Of a stretch of 64,000 bases of DNA, positions 28,286 to 37,856 are shown in pieces. How positions within the stretch are numbered: position 1 is the stretch's first letter; each line of letters opens with the position of its first letter. The notes under the pieces are model-generated. The model did no database searches, was not told the origin of the DNA, and saw only the letters and a list, made by a program, of their open reading frames with translations. The translations under genes and the position numbers were made by a program. Source of the stretch: Streptomyces ochraceiscleroticus (GTDB taxonomy: Bacteria > Actinomycetota > Actinomycetes > Streptomycetales > Streptomycetaceae); contig NZ_JOAX01000035.1 of NCBI RefSeq assembly GCF_000720485.1, positions 10,071 through 74,070 of the forward strand, read 5' to 3'.

Positions 28286-31039
28286 GTGACCGACAGCGTC
28301 GAGGAGACAGCAGGCGTCGACCGGACGACCGGCACCGGCACGAACACGGCCGCAGCCGGAACCCCGGGCGGACCCGGCACGGACCACCCCACCGCCGCCC
28401 CCGACTACCCCGCCGCCCGCCTGCACCTCCTCCAGGACGAGACCATCACCGGCCCCGACCGCCGCGCGGCTCTCGCCCGCCTCACCGACCGCTGGCTGGC
28501 CGGACTCTTCGAGCGCGCTGCCGCCCAGAGCGGCGTGACCGGCGCGGCGCTCGTCGCCGTGGGCGGCTACGGCCGCGGCGAGCTCTCTCCCCGCAGCGAC
28601 CTCGACCTGCTCCTCCTGCACGACGGCAAGGCATCGCCCCAAGAGGTCGCGGCCCTCGCCGACCACCTCTGGTATCCGCTCTGGGACCTCGGTCTGGACC
28701 TGGACCACTCCGTCCGCACGCTCGCCGAGGCCCGCCGCACCGCTCGCGACGACCTCAAGGCCCAGCTCGGCCTGCTCGACGCCCGCCACCTCGCCGGCAC
28801 CCCCGACCTCACCACCGCCCTGCGCACCGCGAGCTTCGCCGACTGGCGCGAGGCCGCCCCCAAGCGCCTCCCGGAGCTCAACGCGCTCTGCCTGGACCGG
28901 GCCGACCGGCAGGGCGAGCTGCAGTACCTCCTCGAGCCCGACCTGAAGGAGGCCAGAGGCGGTCTGCGCGACGTCACCGCCCTGCGCGCGGTGGCCGCCT
29001 CCTGGCTCGCCGACGCCCCCCGGGCCGGCCTGGAGGCCGCCCGCGGCCGCCTGCTGGACGTACGCGACGCCCTCCACCTGGTCACCGGCCGGGCCACCGA
29101 CCGGCTCGCGCTCCAGGAGCAGGACCAGGTCGCGGCGGCCCTCGGCCTCCTCGACGCGGACACCCTGCTGCGTCAGGTGTACGAGTCGGCGCGCACGATC
29201 TCGTACGCCGGCGACGTCACCTGGCGTGAGGTCGGCCGCGTGCTGCGCGCCCGCTCCGTGCGGCCCTCGCTGCGCGGGCTGATGAGCGGCAGAAGCGGGC
29301 GGACGGCGGGCAAGGGCGAGCGGTCGCCGCTGGCCGAGGGCGTCGTGGAGCACGACGGCGAGGTCGTACTGGCCCGCACGACCCGCCCCGAACGCGACGC
29401 CGTGCTGCCGCTGCGCGCCGCGGCAGCCGCCGCCCAGGCGGGCCTGGCGCTGTCCCCGCACGCCGTGCGCCGGCTGGCCGCGGCGGCCCGCCCGCTGCCT
29501 GTGCCGTGGCCCGCCGAGGCCCGCGAGGAGCTGCTGACCCTGCTGGGCGCCGGCGCCCACACCGTGCCCGTATGGGAGGCGCTGGAGGCCGAGGGGATCA
29601 TCACGCGGCTGCTGCCGGACTGGGAGCGCGTGCGCTGCCGCCCGCAGCGCAACGCCGTGCACCGCTGGACCGTCGACCGGCACCTCGTCGAGACCGCCGT
29701 ACGGGCGTCCGCCCTGACCCGCCGCGTCCACCGCCCCGACCTGCTCCTCATGGCAGCCCTCCTGCACGACATCGGCAAGGGCTGGCCCGGCGACCACTCG
29801 GTGTCCGGGGAGACCATCGCCCGCGATGTGGCCGCCCGGCTCGGCTTCGACGCCAAGGACACGGACGTCATCGCCACCCTCGTACGCCATCACCTCCTCC
29901 TCGTCGAGACCGCCACCCGCCGCGACCTGGACGACCCGGCCACGGTCGCCGCGGTCGCCCAGGTGGTCCGCTCGGCCGGCACGCTGGAGCTGCTGCACGC
30001 CCTCACCGAGGCCGACGCGCTGGCCACCGGGCCGGCCGCCTGGAGCCGCTGGCGCGAGGGGCTGGTCGCCGACCTGGTCCGACGGGTCGGCGGACTGCTG
30101 GCGGGCGAGCCCGACGCGACGACGCCCACCCCGTGGGAGCCCACAGCGGAACAGGAACGCCTCGCTATCGAGGCGTGGCGCACGGGCGAACCGGTCCTGG
30201 CCCTGCACACCCGGGCCGAGCCGCCCGTGGAGGCGCCGGAGCCATCGCCGAGCGGCACCGCCCCCCGGCCGGCCCTCGGGAACGCGCCGGCCCGCACCCC
30301 GGGCCCCACAGGCCGCCCGGATCCGCTCGAGCACCCGGAATCCGCTGGCCCGCAGGAGGCCGCCGGGTCCCAGGAGCCGGTCGGCGTCGAACTCCTCATC
30401 GCCGTACCGGACCGCCCGGGAGTGCTCCCCGCCACCGCCGGCGTACTCGCCGTGCACCGCCTCACCGTCCGCGCCGCCGACCTCCGCGTCATGCCCCTGC
30501 CGGAGGAGCTGTCCGGAACGGCCGACCAGGAGAGGGACGGCGGGACGGACACGCGGTCCGAAGCCGAGCCCCGGCACGTAACGGGCACGGGCTCCGCAGC
30601 CGCCCGCCGCCCGATGCTCCTCCTGAGCTGGCGGGTGGCGGCCGAGTACGGATCGCTGCCGCAAGCGGTCCGGCTGCGCGCCGACCTCGTACGGGCGCTG
30701 GACGGCACGCTCGACATCCCGGCCCGCCTCGCCGAACGCGAACGCGCCTACGCACGGCGCTCGCGCCGGCTCCAGGCGCCGCCGCCCCGGGTGACGGTGG
30801 CACCCGGCGGTTCCCGCTCCGCCACCGTCATCGAGGTACGCGCTCAGGACGCACAGGGCCTGCTGTACCGGATCGGCCGCGCCCTGGAGGACGCGGGCGT
30901 CACGGTCCGCAGCGCCCACGTCAGTACCCTCGGCGCCAACGCGGTGGACGCCTTCTACGTCACGGACCCCGACGGCTCCCCGCTCCCGCCCGACACCGCG
31001 ACGGAAGTGGCCGAGGCCGTCGAGCGAGCCCTGAAGTGA
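28286..31039 (+). CDS. glnD: PII nucleotidyltransferase GlnD
   Basis: GlnD modifies PII in response to nitrogen status; in actinobacteria it adenylylates rather than uridylylates GlnK. The 917-aa product has an N-terminal nucleotidyltransferase motif GGYGRGELSPRSDLDLLLLH near residue 95. An HD hydrolase motif LLHDIGKGWPGDHS lies near residue 495, and C-terminal ACT domains follow, the second beginning VIEVRAQDAQGLLYRIGRAL. A Pro/Ala/Gly-rich linker of about 50 residues separates the HD and ACT parts. I chose the GTG at 28286, which has AAGGAG 8 nt upstream; an ATG at 28253 would add 11 residues. Confidence 0.92.
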   Translation: MTDSVEETAGVDRTTGTGTNTAAAGTPGGPGTDHPTAAPDYPAARLHLLQDETITGPDRRAALARLTDRWLAGLFERAAAQSGVTGAALVAVGGYGRGELSPRSDLDLLLLHDGKASPQEVAALADHLWYPLWDLGLDLDHSVRTLAEARRTARDDLKAQLGLLDARHLAGTPDLTTALRTASFADWREAAPKRLPELNALCLDRADRQGELQYLLEPDLKEARGGLRDVTALRAVAASWLADAPRAGLEAARGRLLDVRDALHLVTGRATDRLALQEQDQVAAALGLLDADTLLRQVYESARTISYAGDVTWREVGRVLRARSVRPSLRGLMSGRSGRTAGKGERSPLAEGVVEHDGEVVLARTTRPERDAVLPLRAAAAAAQAGLALSPHAVRRLAAAARPLPVPWPAEAREELLTLLGAGAHTVPVWEALEAEGIITRLLPDWERVRCRPQRNAVHRWTVDRHLVETAVRASALTRRVHRPDLLLMAALLHDIGKGWPGDHSVSGETIARDVAARLGFDAKDTDVIATLVRHHLLLVETATRRDLDDPATVAAVAQVVRSAGTLELLHALTEADALATGPAAWSRWREGLVADLVRRVGGLLAGEPDATTPTPWEPTAEQERLAIEAWRTGEPVLALHTRAEPPVEAPEPSPSGTAPRPALGNAPARTPGPTGRPDPLEHPESAGPQEAAGSQEPVGVELLIAVPDRPGVLPATAGVLAVHRLTVRAADLRVMPLPEELSGTADQERDGGTDTRSEAEPRHVTGTGSAAARRPMLLLSWRVAAEYGSLPQAVRLRADLVRALDGTLDIPARLAERERAYARRSRRLQAPPPRVTVAPGGSRSATVIEVRAQDAQGLLYRIGRALEDAGVTVRSAHVSTLGANAVDAFYVTDPDGSPLPPDTATEVAEAVERALK

Positions 31040-31244
31040 CCCGCGGCACCGCAGCCACCACACAGGACCACCGGGCGCTCCCGGCGCTCGCGGGCGGCCG
31101 GGAGGAGCGTCGTTCTGCGCCCGGCGCACGCGGTGAGCCCGCTCCTCTCCGTCTCTTCGGGTAGGCCCGGACGTTCTGTACCGTGGGGCGGATACTCTAG
31201 AAGCCGATTGACTCCACCCCCGACCCCGAGGATCGACGACCGCC

Positions 31245-32804
31245 GTGTTCGATACGCTTTCCGACCGCCTGGCGAGTACTTTCAAAAATCTCCGGGGCAA
31301 GGGGCGCCTTTCCGAGGCGGACATCGACGCCACCGCGCGCGAGATCCGTATCGCCCTGCTCGAAGCGGACGTCGCGCTGCCCGTCGTCCGCGCCTTCATC
31401 AAGCAGGTCAAGGAGCGGGCGCTCGGCTCCGAGGTCTCCCAGGCGCTGAACCCCGCCCAGCAGGTCATCAAGATCGTCAACGAGGAGCTCATCGGCATCC
31501 TCGGCGGCGAGACCCGTCGCCTCCGCTTCGCCAAGCAGCCGCCGACGGTCATCATGCTCGCCGGCCTCCAGGGCGCCGGTAAGACCACCCTGGCCGGCAA
31601 GCTGGGCCGCTGGCTCAAGGCGCAGGGCCACACCCCGATGCTGGTCGCCTGCGACCTCCAGCGCCCGAACGCCGTGAACCAGCTCTCCGTCGTCGCCGAG
31701 CGCGCCGGCGTGGCGATCTTCGCCCCCGAGCCGGGCAACGGCGTCGGCGACCCGGTCAAGGTCGCGCAGGACTCCATCGAGTACGCCCGCGACAAGCAGC
31801 ACGACGTCGTGATCGTCGACACCGCCGGCCGCCTGGGCATCGACCAGGAGCTGATGCAGCAGGCCGCGGACATCCGTGACGCGGTCAAGCCGGACGAGGT
31901 CCTCTTCGTCGTCGACGCCATGATCGGCCAGGACGCGGTCAACACCGCCGAGGCGTTCCGCGACGGCGTCGGCTTCGACGGCGTGGTGCTCTCCAAGCTC
32001 GACGGCGACGCCCGCGGTGGTGCCGCGCTCTCCATCGCGCATGTCACCGGCAAGCAGATCATGTTCGCCTCCAACGGCGAGAAGCTGGACGACTTCGACG
32101 CGTTCCACCCGGACCGCATGGCGTCCCGCATCCTGGGGATGGGCGACATGCTGTCGCTCATCGAGAAGGCCGAGCAGACCTTCAGCCAGGCCGAGGCCGA
32201 GAAGATGGCGGCCAAGCTGCAGAAGGGCCCGAAGGAGTTCACGCTCGACGACTTCCTGGCCCAGATGGAGCAGGTCCGCAAGATGGGCTCCATCTCCAAG
32301 CTGCTCGGCATGCTGCCCGGCATGGCGCAGATGAAGGACCAGATCAACAATCTGGACGAGCGGGACGTGGACCGCACCGCCGCGATCATCAAGTCGATGA
32401 CCCCGGGCGAGCGCCAGGACCCGACCATCATCAACGGCTCGCGCCGCGCCCGTATCGCGCGCGGTTCGGGTGTCGACGTCAGCGCTGTGAAGAGCCTGGT
32501 CGAGCGCTTCTTCGACGCCCGGAAGATGATGTCGAAGATGGCCCAGGGCGGCGGCATGCCGGGGATGCCGGGCATGCCCGGGATGCCGGGCATGGGCGGC
32601 GGCGCCAAGAAGAAGAAGCAGCAGAAGAAGGCCAAGGGCAAGCAGCGCAGCGGCAACCCCATGAAGCGCAAGGCCGAGGAGGAGGCCGCCGCGGCCCGCC
32701 GTGAGGCGGCCCAGAACGGCAACCCGCTCGGCCTTCCGCAGGGCGGCCAGGACGCCCCGCAGAACTTCGAACTCCCCGAGGAGTTCAAGAAGTTCATGGG
32801 CTGA
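31245..32804 (+). CDS. ffh: signal recognition particle protein Ffh
   Basis: Ffh binds signal sequences on ribosomes and delivers them to FtsY. The 519-aa product has the N domain, then G1 GLQGAGKTTLAGKLGRWL near residue 108, DTAGRLGIDQELM and SKLDGDARGGAAL. The Met-rich M domain ends with MPGMPGMPGMPGMGG near residue 435. The C-terminal tail is Lys/Ala-rich (GAKKKKQQKKAKGKQ) and longer than in E. coli (453 aa). The start is GTG 31245, MFDTLSDRLASTFKNLRGKG. No SRP RNA was recognised in the window. Confidence 0.96.
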   Translation: MFDTLSDRLASTFKNLRGKGRLSEADIDATAREIRIALLEADVALPVVRAFIKQVKERALGSEVSQALNPAQQVIKIVNEELIGILGGETRRLRFAKQPPTVIMLAGLQGAGKTTLAGKLGRWLKAQGHTPMLVACDLQRPNAVNQLSVVAERAGVAIFAPEPGNGVGDPVKVAQDSIEYARDKQHDVVIVDTAGRLGIDQELMQQAADIRDAVKPDEVLFVVDAMIGQDAVNTAEAFRDGVGFDGVVLSKLDGDARGGAALSIAHVTGKQIMFASNGEKLDDFDAFHPDRMASRILGMGDMLSLIEKAEQTFSQAEAEKMAAKLQKGPKEFTLDDFLAQMEQVRKMGSISKLLGMLPGMAQMKDQINNLDERDVDRTAAIIKSMTPGERQDPTIINGSRRARIARGSGVDVSAVKSLVERFFDARKMMSKMAQGGGMPGMPGMPGMPGMGGGAKKKKQQKKAKGKQRSGNPMKRKAEEEAAAARREAAQNGNPLGLPQGGQDAPQNFELPEEFKKFMG

Positions 32805-32834
32805 CGCGCGACCGCCGGTCGCCTTCCGCCTCTA

Positions 32835-32866
32835 CGGCCCCGCCCGGACCTCTCCGGTCGGGGCCG
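32835..32866 (+). terminator. terminator after ffh
   Basis: CGGCCCCG (32835-32842) pairs with CGGGGCCG (32859-32866); the interior can pair further (CCGG/CCGG). It lies 30 bp after the ffh stop and between ffh and the convergent yhfW. Confidence 0.7.
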
Positions 32867-32936
32867 CACGCGTGTCCCGTCCGGCCGTGCTCGTACGAGT
32901 GCGAGGGCACGTGTACGTGTCCGGCCCCTGCCCCCG

Positions 32937-34268
32937 TCAGCGCGTGCAGCTCTCGGGGCCCGCGGCCTCCGTGGCACAGACGAGGTGCGCGGGGTGGGCG
33001 GGCTCTGCGCCGCGTATAGGACACTCCAGGGGAAGTGGAGTGCCGCTCGCGAGGCCGGCCGGGCTCAGGCCCAGTGCGACGGCCGCGGTGGCGCCCACAT
33101 CGGCCAGCGACGCGGCGTCCGGCAGACGCTCGGCGGCGGCAGCACCGGGACGGTGGATCAGCACCGGCACGAACTCCCTGGTGTGGAAGGCGTGCCCGAT
33201 CGTCGGGTCGTTGCCGTGATCGCCGGTGACGATCAGACGGTCCCCGGGCGCCGTGAGCAGCGGCAGCAGCGCCGCGATCCCCGTGTCCACCCGCCGCAGC
33301 ACGGCCGCGTACCGCTCCGGATCCTGCTCGTGCCCGGCCAGATCGGTCTCCTGCACATTGCTGACCACCAGCAGCGATCCTTCCGGCCCCGCGCCCTCGC
33401 TCCGCCCGGCCATCCGCACCGCGTCCAGCGTGTGCCCCAGCACCTCTGCGGTGTCCACCGCCGGCCGGCGCACCGCCGCCTCGCAGGCGAGGATGTCGGC
33501 CGCCTTGCCGACGAGCGTGACGGGCACGCCCGCCCGGGCGGCGGCCTCGGGCAACTGCCGGGTGTGGTCCAGCGGTGCGCCCAGATGCTGCACCTCCAGC
33601 CCGCCGTTGCGGTAGAAGCCGCTGGCCGGGGTGTCCAGCCCGACCGTGCCGGCATCCCCGTGACGTACGAACCCGGGCAGCGGCCCGTCGGCGTGGCCGC
33701 CCACCGCGATCACCCGGGCGACCGGCGCGACCGATCGGACCACCCGCGCCACTGCCAGTACCTGTGCGAACGGCGTCTCATCCAGCCGTGCCGAGGCGTT
33801 CCAGTTGATACCCGGATCGGCCTCCAGGTTGTCGTGCACCAGCACCCGCCCGTCGACCATCAGCAGCGGCTTGCCGTTGAGCGGTTCCGTACGGTGCCCG
33901 GCCGCCCGCAGCGTAGCGGTCACCTCCTGGAGGTGCTCGGCGAGCCGGGCCACCGTCACCCGGCTGAAGTCGGCGCCCATCATCGTCTGGTGCCCCGCGT
34001 ATGTGTCCGCGCCCCGATAGCCCAGCGCCGCCCGGCCGGCCGCTACCGGCAGCGAGGGGCGCGGCGCGAGATCCGGATGCGGATGCACGGAGCCCAGCCC
34101 GAGCGCGCCGAGCGCGGGCAGCTCCAGGGGGCGGTCGGTCGTCGCACGGTGGTGGTCGAGGAGGTGGCCGAGGGTGTCGGCCCGCACGTCGCCGGGGCGC
34201 AGCGCTCCGGCATCGGGCATCGCGCCGATGCCGAAGCCGTCGACGACGAGGATGACGATCTTGCTCAT
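32937..34268 (-). CDS. yhfW: YhfW-type phosphopentomutase-like metalloenzyme
   Basis: The 443-aa product belongs to the alkaline-phosphatase/phosphopentomutase superfamily. It has the N-terminal metal ligand Asp10 in IVILVVDGFGIGAMPDAG, the nucleophile-region Thr in GHQTMMGADF, and the C-terminal metal site VTGDHGNDPTIGHAFHTREFVPV. NVQETDLAGHEQDPERY is also typical of phosphopentomutase relatives. E. coli YhfW is the closest named relative I can place, because of both sequence and neighbours. The reaction is unknown; a phosphoryl transfer on a sugar-like phosphate is the family expectation. It is the last gene of the yhf operon, 96 bp after yhfX. Confidence 0.75.
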   Translation of the reverse strand: MSKIVILVVDGFGIGAMPDAGALRPGDVRADTLGHLLDHHRATTDRPLELPALGALGLGSVHPHPDLAPRPSLPVAAGRAALGYRGADTYAGHQTMMGADFSRVTVARLAEHLQEVTATLRAAGHRTEPLNGKPLLMVDGRVLVHDNLEADPGINWNASARLDETPFAQVLAVARVVRSVAPVARVIAVGGHADGPLPGFVRHGDAGTVGLDTPASGFYRNGGLEVQHLGAPLDHTRQLPEAAARAGVPVTLVGKAADILACEAAVRRPAVDTAEVLGHTLDAVRMAGRSEGAGPEGSLLVVSNVQETDLAGHEQDPERYAAVLRRVDTGIAALLPLLTAPGDRLIVTGDHGNDPTIGHAFHTREFVPVLIHRPGAAAAERLPDAASLADVGATAAVALGLSPAGLASGTPLPLECPIRGAEPAHPAHLVCATEAAGPESCTR

Positions 34269-34364
34269 GGCGGTTCCTGGCGTCCGGGTCGGATGAAGCA
34301 GGTACGGATGACGGAGGGAACGACGGGGGAGCGGAGGCCGCCTGCCGGGCGGCGCGGTGGCTGA

Positions 34365-35642
34365 TCAATAGGGCCTCCCGAGCGGGTCGTAGAGACCGCT
34401 GAGCTTCGGCGCCCCCGAGGACAGTCCGGAGACGACGGCCACGCTGCTGCGGGTGACGAAGATCTGGGTGCGGAAGGCCAGCACGGCGGTATCACCCACC
34501 CGCGCGTCCCCGGGAGCGAGCAGCCGGTAGTAGTCGATGTTCGCGGCGGGTGCGTCCTCGACCCGCAACCGCGCCCCGGTACGCGGGATCAGCGCCTCCC
34601 TGGCGCCGCCGCGGGGGTAGAACCCGCCGCCGTACAACGCGGGCCGGCCGTCGGCGAGCGTATGGGCGACCTCGCTCACGTACACATACGCGGGCCGCTC
34701 CGGCTGCGCGTGGTCCACGGCGTGCAGCGGGGTGGTGCCGGTGAGGGCGTGGCCCGGCTCCCCGTGCGTCGCGCCCAGCCGCGCCAGCAGCGGCAGCGTG
34801 GCCATCGATGTGGCGCTCGGCGCGCTCAGCTTGAGGTCCGTGTAACCACGGGCGGCGAGCCGCTCCACGGCGGCACGGGCCAGCGCGAAGTTGGGCGTCG
34901 GCCGTGGCTCACCCGTATCCGGATCGCACCGCACACACGGGAACGCCGTGACACCGGCCACCCGGACCCCCGGCAGCCGCTCGGCCTCCGCGACAAACGC
35001 GTCCAGACCGTCCGGCCCGTCCAGACCGTCCGGCCCGGCCGGCCCGGTTCGGTCGCCGCCCGAACCGCCGGCGGAACCGTGCCGACTACCCGCGCCGTCC
35101 GGGCCATTCGCACGGTCCGGGCCGTCGGCACCACCGTCGAGCCGTACTCCGCCCTCCTGTCCCGGGTAGACCGCACCGGCCGCGCCCTCCAGCCGGACCA
35201 GTACGTCCTGGACGAATCCGAGCCGGGTGGCGGCGTCCGAGACGGCTCGGGCGTTCGCCAGGTCGTAGACGGTGACGGTCTCCGGACGCCAGGCGAGCAT
35301 CTCGGGCAGCGCACGGGCCGGGATCTGGACGAGGTGGCCGAGGTTGCCGGCCTGCGCGCCCGCGGCGTGCAGGATGCGGGCCTCGGGGGGATCGATGGCC
35401 GCGAACCGCGGGATGTGCCGCGCGATGGCCTCGATCAGCTCCGGATTGCGGCCGATCTGCTTGACCACGAACCACAGTGACAGACCGAGCCGGTCCGCCT
35501 CCCGGGCCAGCAGTTCCGCATTGGACTCGATGGCGTCCAGGTCCATGACGTACGTGTCCGGCGGGATGGCCCCGGAGTCGTGCAACTCGGCCGCGAAGGC
35601 GACCAGTTCCGGGTTGCGGTGGAGGACGGCGTCGAGGAACAC
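34365..35642 (-). CDS. yhfX: YhfX-type PLP-dependent alanine-racemase-fold enzyme
   Basis: A 425-aa PLP protein of the alanine racemase (fold III) type. The Schiff-base lysine is probably Lys61 in LSLWFVVKQIGRNPELI. Barrel strands follow (AAIDPPEARILHAAGAQAGN, GVRVAGVTAFPCVRCDPDTG, DLKLSAPSATSMATLP), then a C-terminal beta domain with NIDYYRLLAPGDARVGDTAV. A 50-residue Gly/Asp/Pro insertion near residues 165-215, partly made of GPDGLD repeats, is unusual. The protein corresponds to E. coli YhfX. It starts 3 bp after the yhfS stop and so is translated from the same mRNA. Confidence 0.78.
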   Translation of the reverse strand: MFLDAVLHRNPELVAFAAELHDSGAIPPDTYVMDLDAIESNAELLAREADRLGLSLWFVVKQIGRNPELIEAIARHIPRFAAIDPPEARILHAAGAQAGNLGHLVQIPARALPEMLAWRPETVTVYDLANARAVSDAATRLGFVQDVLVRLEGAAGAVYPGQEGGVRLDGGADGPDRANGPDGAGSRHGSAGGSGGDRTGPAGPDGLDGPDGLDAFVAEAERLPGVRVAGVTAFPCVRCDPDTGEPRPTPNFALARAAVERLAARGYTDLKLSAPSATSMATLPLLARLGATHGEPGHALTGTTPLHAVDHAQPERPAYVYVSEVAHTLADGRPALYGGGFYPRGGAREALIPRTGARLRVEDAPAANIDYYRLLAPGDARVGDTAVLAFRTQIFVTRSSVAVVSGLSSGAPKLSGLYDPLGRPY

Positions 35643-35644
35643 GG

Positions 35645-36811
35645 TCAGTCCCCTGTCTCACGAAGGTCGCGCAGCGATCGGCGCAAGATGTCGAGCACGA
35701 GATCCGCGCCGGCGCGCATGGGATTGATCCGCACGGTCCACTCCGCGAGCTCCGGCACGTCCTCCAGGGACGAGCTCGACATGCGGTAGAACAACGGCGC
35801 GATCTCATAACGGGAGTTGGAGCCGACGGGATAGGGCGCAGCCCCGTACCGCGCGGCCGCGGTGGGCAGTTCGCGAGCCACCGGCCGGTCCAGCCGCACC
35901 AGCAGACAGCGGTCCTGGGCATTGGCGATACGGACCTCGGCGACGCCCGGGACCTCACCCGTCGTCAGCCGTTCGGCCACCTCCGCGCCCACCGCCGACT
36001 GCAGCGACCACATCACCGGTACGTGGGTGAGCGCGCGCAACGCGTCGAGCGCCTGGTGCCCCTGGACCTGACCGCCTCCCGAGTAGTTGTCCGCGTGCAC
36101 GCGCGACACCAGGTCGGCCGAGCCCACCACCGCCCCGACGCCCTCCGGACCGTGCAGCTTGAAGAGCGAGAAGCAGGAGGCGTCGGCGCCCAGCTCGACC
36201 CCGCTCTCCGGGACGCGCATGACCGCGTAGTTGTCGTCGACGACGGTGCGCACCCCGGCCGCGCGGCACGCCGCCAGCACCTCACCGGGATCGTAGGAGT
36301 CGGCCAGCCGCTGCCGCGTGTGCTGCACGTACGCCCAGGAGAACCGCCCGCCGTCCAGCGCCTCCGCCAGCGCCGCACGGTCGTTGAAGTCCACCTCCGT
36401 CACCGCCACGCCCAGGCCGCGCAGGGTGACGGCGGTGGTGCGGTAGACCGGTGCGCGGTGGAGGAGGAGCGGATCACCCGCGCCGAGCACCGCGGAGAGC
36501 GCGGCGCGGATCGCGCCGGTACCCGCTCCTTGGACCAGGGCGGCGTCCTCGGCCCCGAAGAAGTCGGCGAGTACGGCCTCCACCCGCGCGGTCGTGCGCG
36601 GCCGGCCGAGCCCGGGTACGACCCCGGCGTCCGCCGCGAAGAGCTGCTCTCCTTCGAAGTGCCGCGCAACGCACTCCAGCAGCCGGTGCTGCCGCGCGAC
36701 GGCGTCCGCCAGCGGCACGGTCGGCAAGGGGAAGGTCTCCGGCAACGAGGCCGCTTCGGATCCGAGTCCGGCCCCCGGCCGCTGCCCAGCGGGCCGTTCC
36801 TGTACGGGCAT
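35645..36811 (-). CDS. yhfS: YhfS-type PLP-dependent aminotransferase/lyase
   Basis: A 388-aa fold-type I PLP enzyme. The cofactor lysine is probably Lys218 in CFSLFKLHGPEGVGAV, and the Asp that pairs with the pyridine nitrogen is in RTVVDDNYAVMR. The phosphate-binding segment ALVQGAGTGAIRAAL lies near residue 95. These features fit the cysteine-desulfurase/threonine-aldolase-like branch, and its neighbours identify it with E. coli YhfS. The reaction is not known from sequence. It starts one base after the php stop (minus strand), which shows tight coupling. Confidence 0.78.
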   Translation of the reverse strand: MPVQERPAGQRPGAGLGSEAASLPETFPLPTVPLADAVARQHRLLECVARHFEGEQLFAADAGVVPGLGRPRTTARVEAVLADFFGAEDAALVQGAGTGAIRAALSAVLGAGDPLLLHRAPVYRTTAVTLRGLGVAVTEVDFNDRAALAEALDGGRFSWAYVQHTRQRLADSYDPGEVLAACRAAGVRTVVDDNYAVMRVPESGVELGADASCFSLFKLHGPEGVGAVVGSADLVSRVHADNYSGGGQVQGHQALDALRALTHVPVMWSLQSAVGAEVAERLTTGEVPGVAEVRIANAQDRCLLVRLDRPVARELPTAAARYGAAPYPVGSNSRYEIAPLFYRMSSSSLEDVPELAEWTVRINPMRAGADLVLDILRRSLRDLRETGD

Positions 36812-36812
36812 C

Positions 36813-37754
36813 TCAGGTCGCCTCCTCTGTGCGCGCTCCGGTGAGGAAGCGGATCGGATTGCGGCGGGTCATCAGATCGATCAGGTCCTCGTCCACCCCT
36901 GCCGCCCGCAGCCGCGGCAGGAAGGACCGGAACAGATGGCCGTACCCCTGTCCGCCCTCGCCCCGCAGATAGCCGTGCCGGGAGATGTCGCAACTCAGCA
37001 GCACCCGGCCCGCATGCCCGGCCGCCACCAGCTGCAGCAGCAGCCGCAGCCGGACCGCGTCGCTCTGGTAGCTCTCCTTGCCGATCGTGTCGAAGGCGAC
37101 GTACGCCCCCCGCTCCGCCAGCTCCCGGTGCACACCCGAGTCGTCCAGCAGGTCCTGATGGCCGATGCAGATCCGGTGCGGCGGCAGCCCCTCGGCGGTG
37201 AGCAACGCCAGCTGGGCGGCGCCGCCCCGGCCGAGCTGAGCGTGGGTGGCCACGGAGAGGCCGGTGGCCACGGCGGCCCGTGCGGCCGCTTTCAGCGCCC
37301 GGACCTCCGGCTCGCTGGGGCGGTCACCATGACTGCCGACCTCTCCGATGACGCCGGGGAGTATGCCCTCCGGACCGATGCCTTCGGTGATCTCCCGCAC
37401 CAGCGTGTCGGTCAGCTCCTCGACGCCGGCGTCGCCGACCTCGGAAGGGTGGAACGGCTCGTAGTACCAGCCGGTGGCCGCGACGACCGGGACGCCGGAG
37501 TCCTTGGAGATCCGGGCCAGCGCGGTCACGTCGCGGCCCATGCCCCGGCAGCTCAGCTCGATGACCAGCGAAAGACCCAACTCCTCGCGCATCTCGGCGA
37601 GTTCGCCGATGACCGCGTCGGTGTGGCGGTCGTCGAGCACCGCTGCCCGGTCGGTGCCCCGGCGCAGGTCGAGCGCCAGGTGCTCGTGTGCGAGTGCGGG
37701 GCCCCGTACGGCGGCGGGGGTGAGGGGGCCGGTGACGGTCCGGATGTCGTGCAT
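36813..37754 (-). CDS. php: phosphotriesterase homology protein Php (YhfV)
   Basis: A 313-aa amidohydrolase-superfamily TIM barrel of the PTE/PHP family. Metal ligands are visible: His23/His25 (LAHEHLALDL), a bridging Glu138 in GVIGEVGSHGD where classical phosphotriesterases have a carboxylated Lys, His171 (VATHAQLGRG), His199 (ICIGHQDLLDD) and Asp256 (LLSCDISRHGY). E. coli Php has no established physiological substrate that I can state. Lactonase or phospho-ester hydrolysis is the family expectation. It lies between yhfT and yhfS in the operon. Confidence 0.82.
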   Translation of the reverse strand: MHDIRTVTGPLTPAAVRGPALAHEHLALDLRRGTDRAAVLDDRHTDAVIGELAEMREELGLSLVIELSCRGMGRDVTALARISKDSGVPVVAATGWYYEPFHPSEVGDAGVEELTDTLVREITEGIGPEGILPGVIGEVGSHGDRPSEPEVRALKAAARAAVATGLSVATHAQLGRGGAAQLALLTAEGLPPHRICIGHQDLLDDSGVHRELAERGAYVAFDTIGKESYQSDAVRLRLLLQLVAAGHAGRVLLSCDISRHGYLRGEGGQGYGHLFRSFLPRLRAAGVDEDLIDLMTRRNPIRFLTGARTEEAT

Positions 37755-37856
37755 GGTGCTGCCTTGCTTTCTTCCTGCCGGAGGGCCGGTCCTGCTGGAG
37801 GTCGGTGGCTCGCCCCGTTCCCGTACGCCGCCGGTCGGGCCTGCGTACGGACCGCG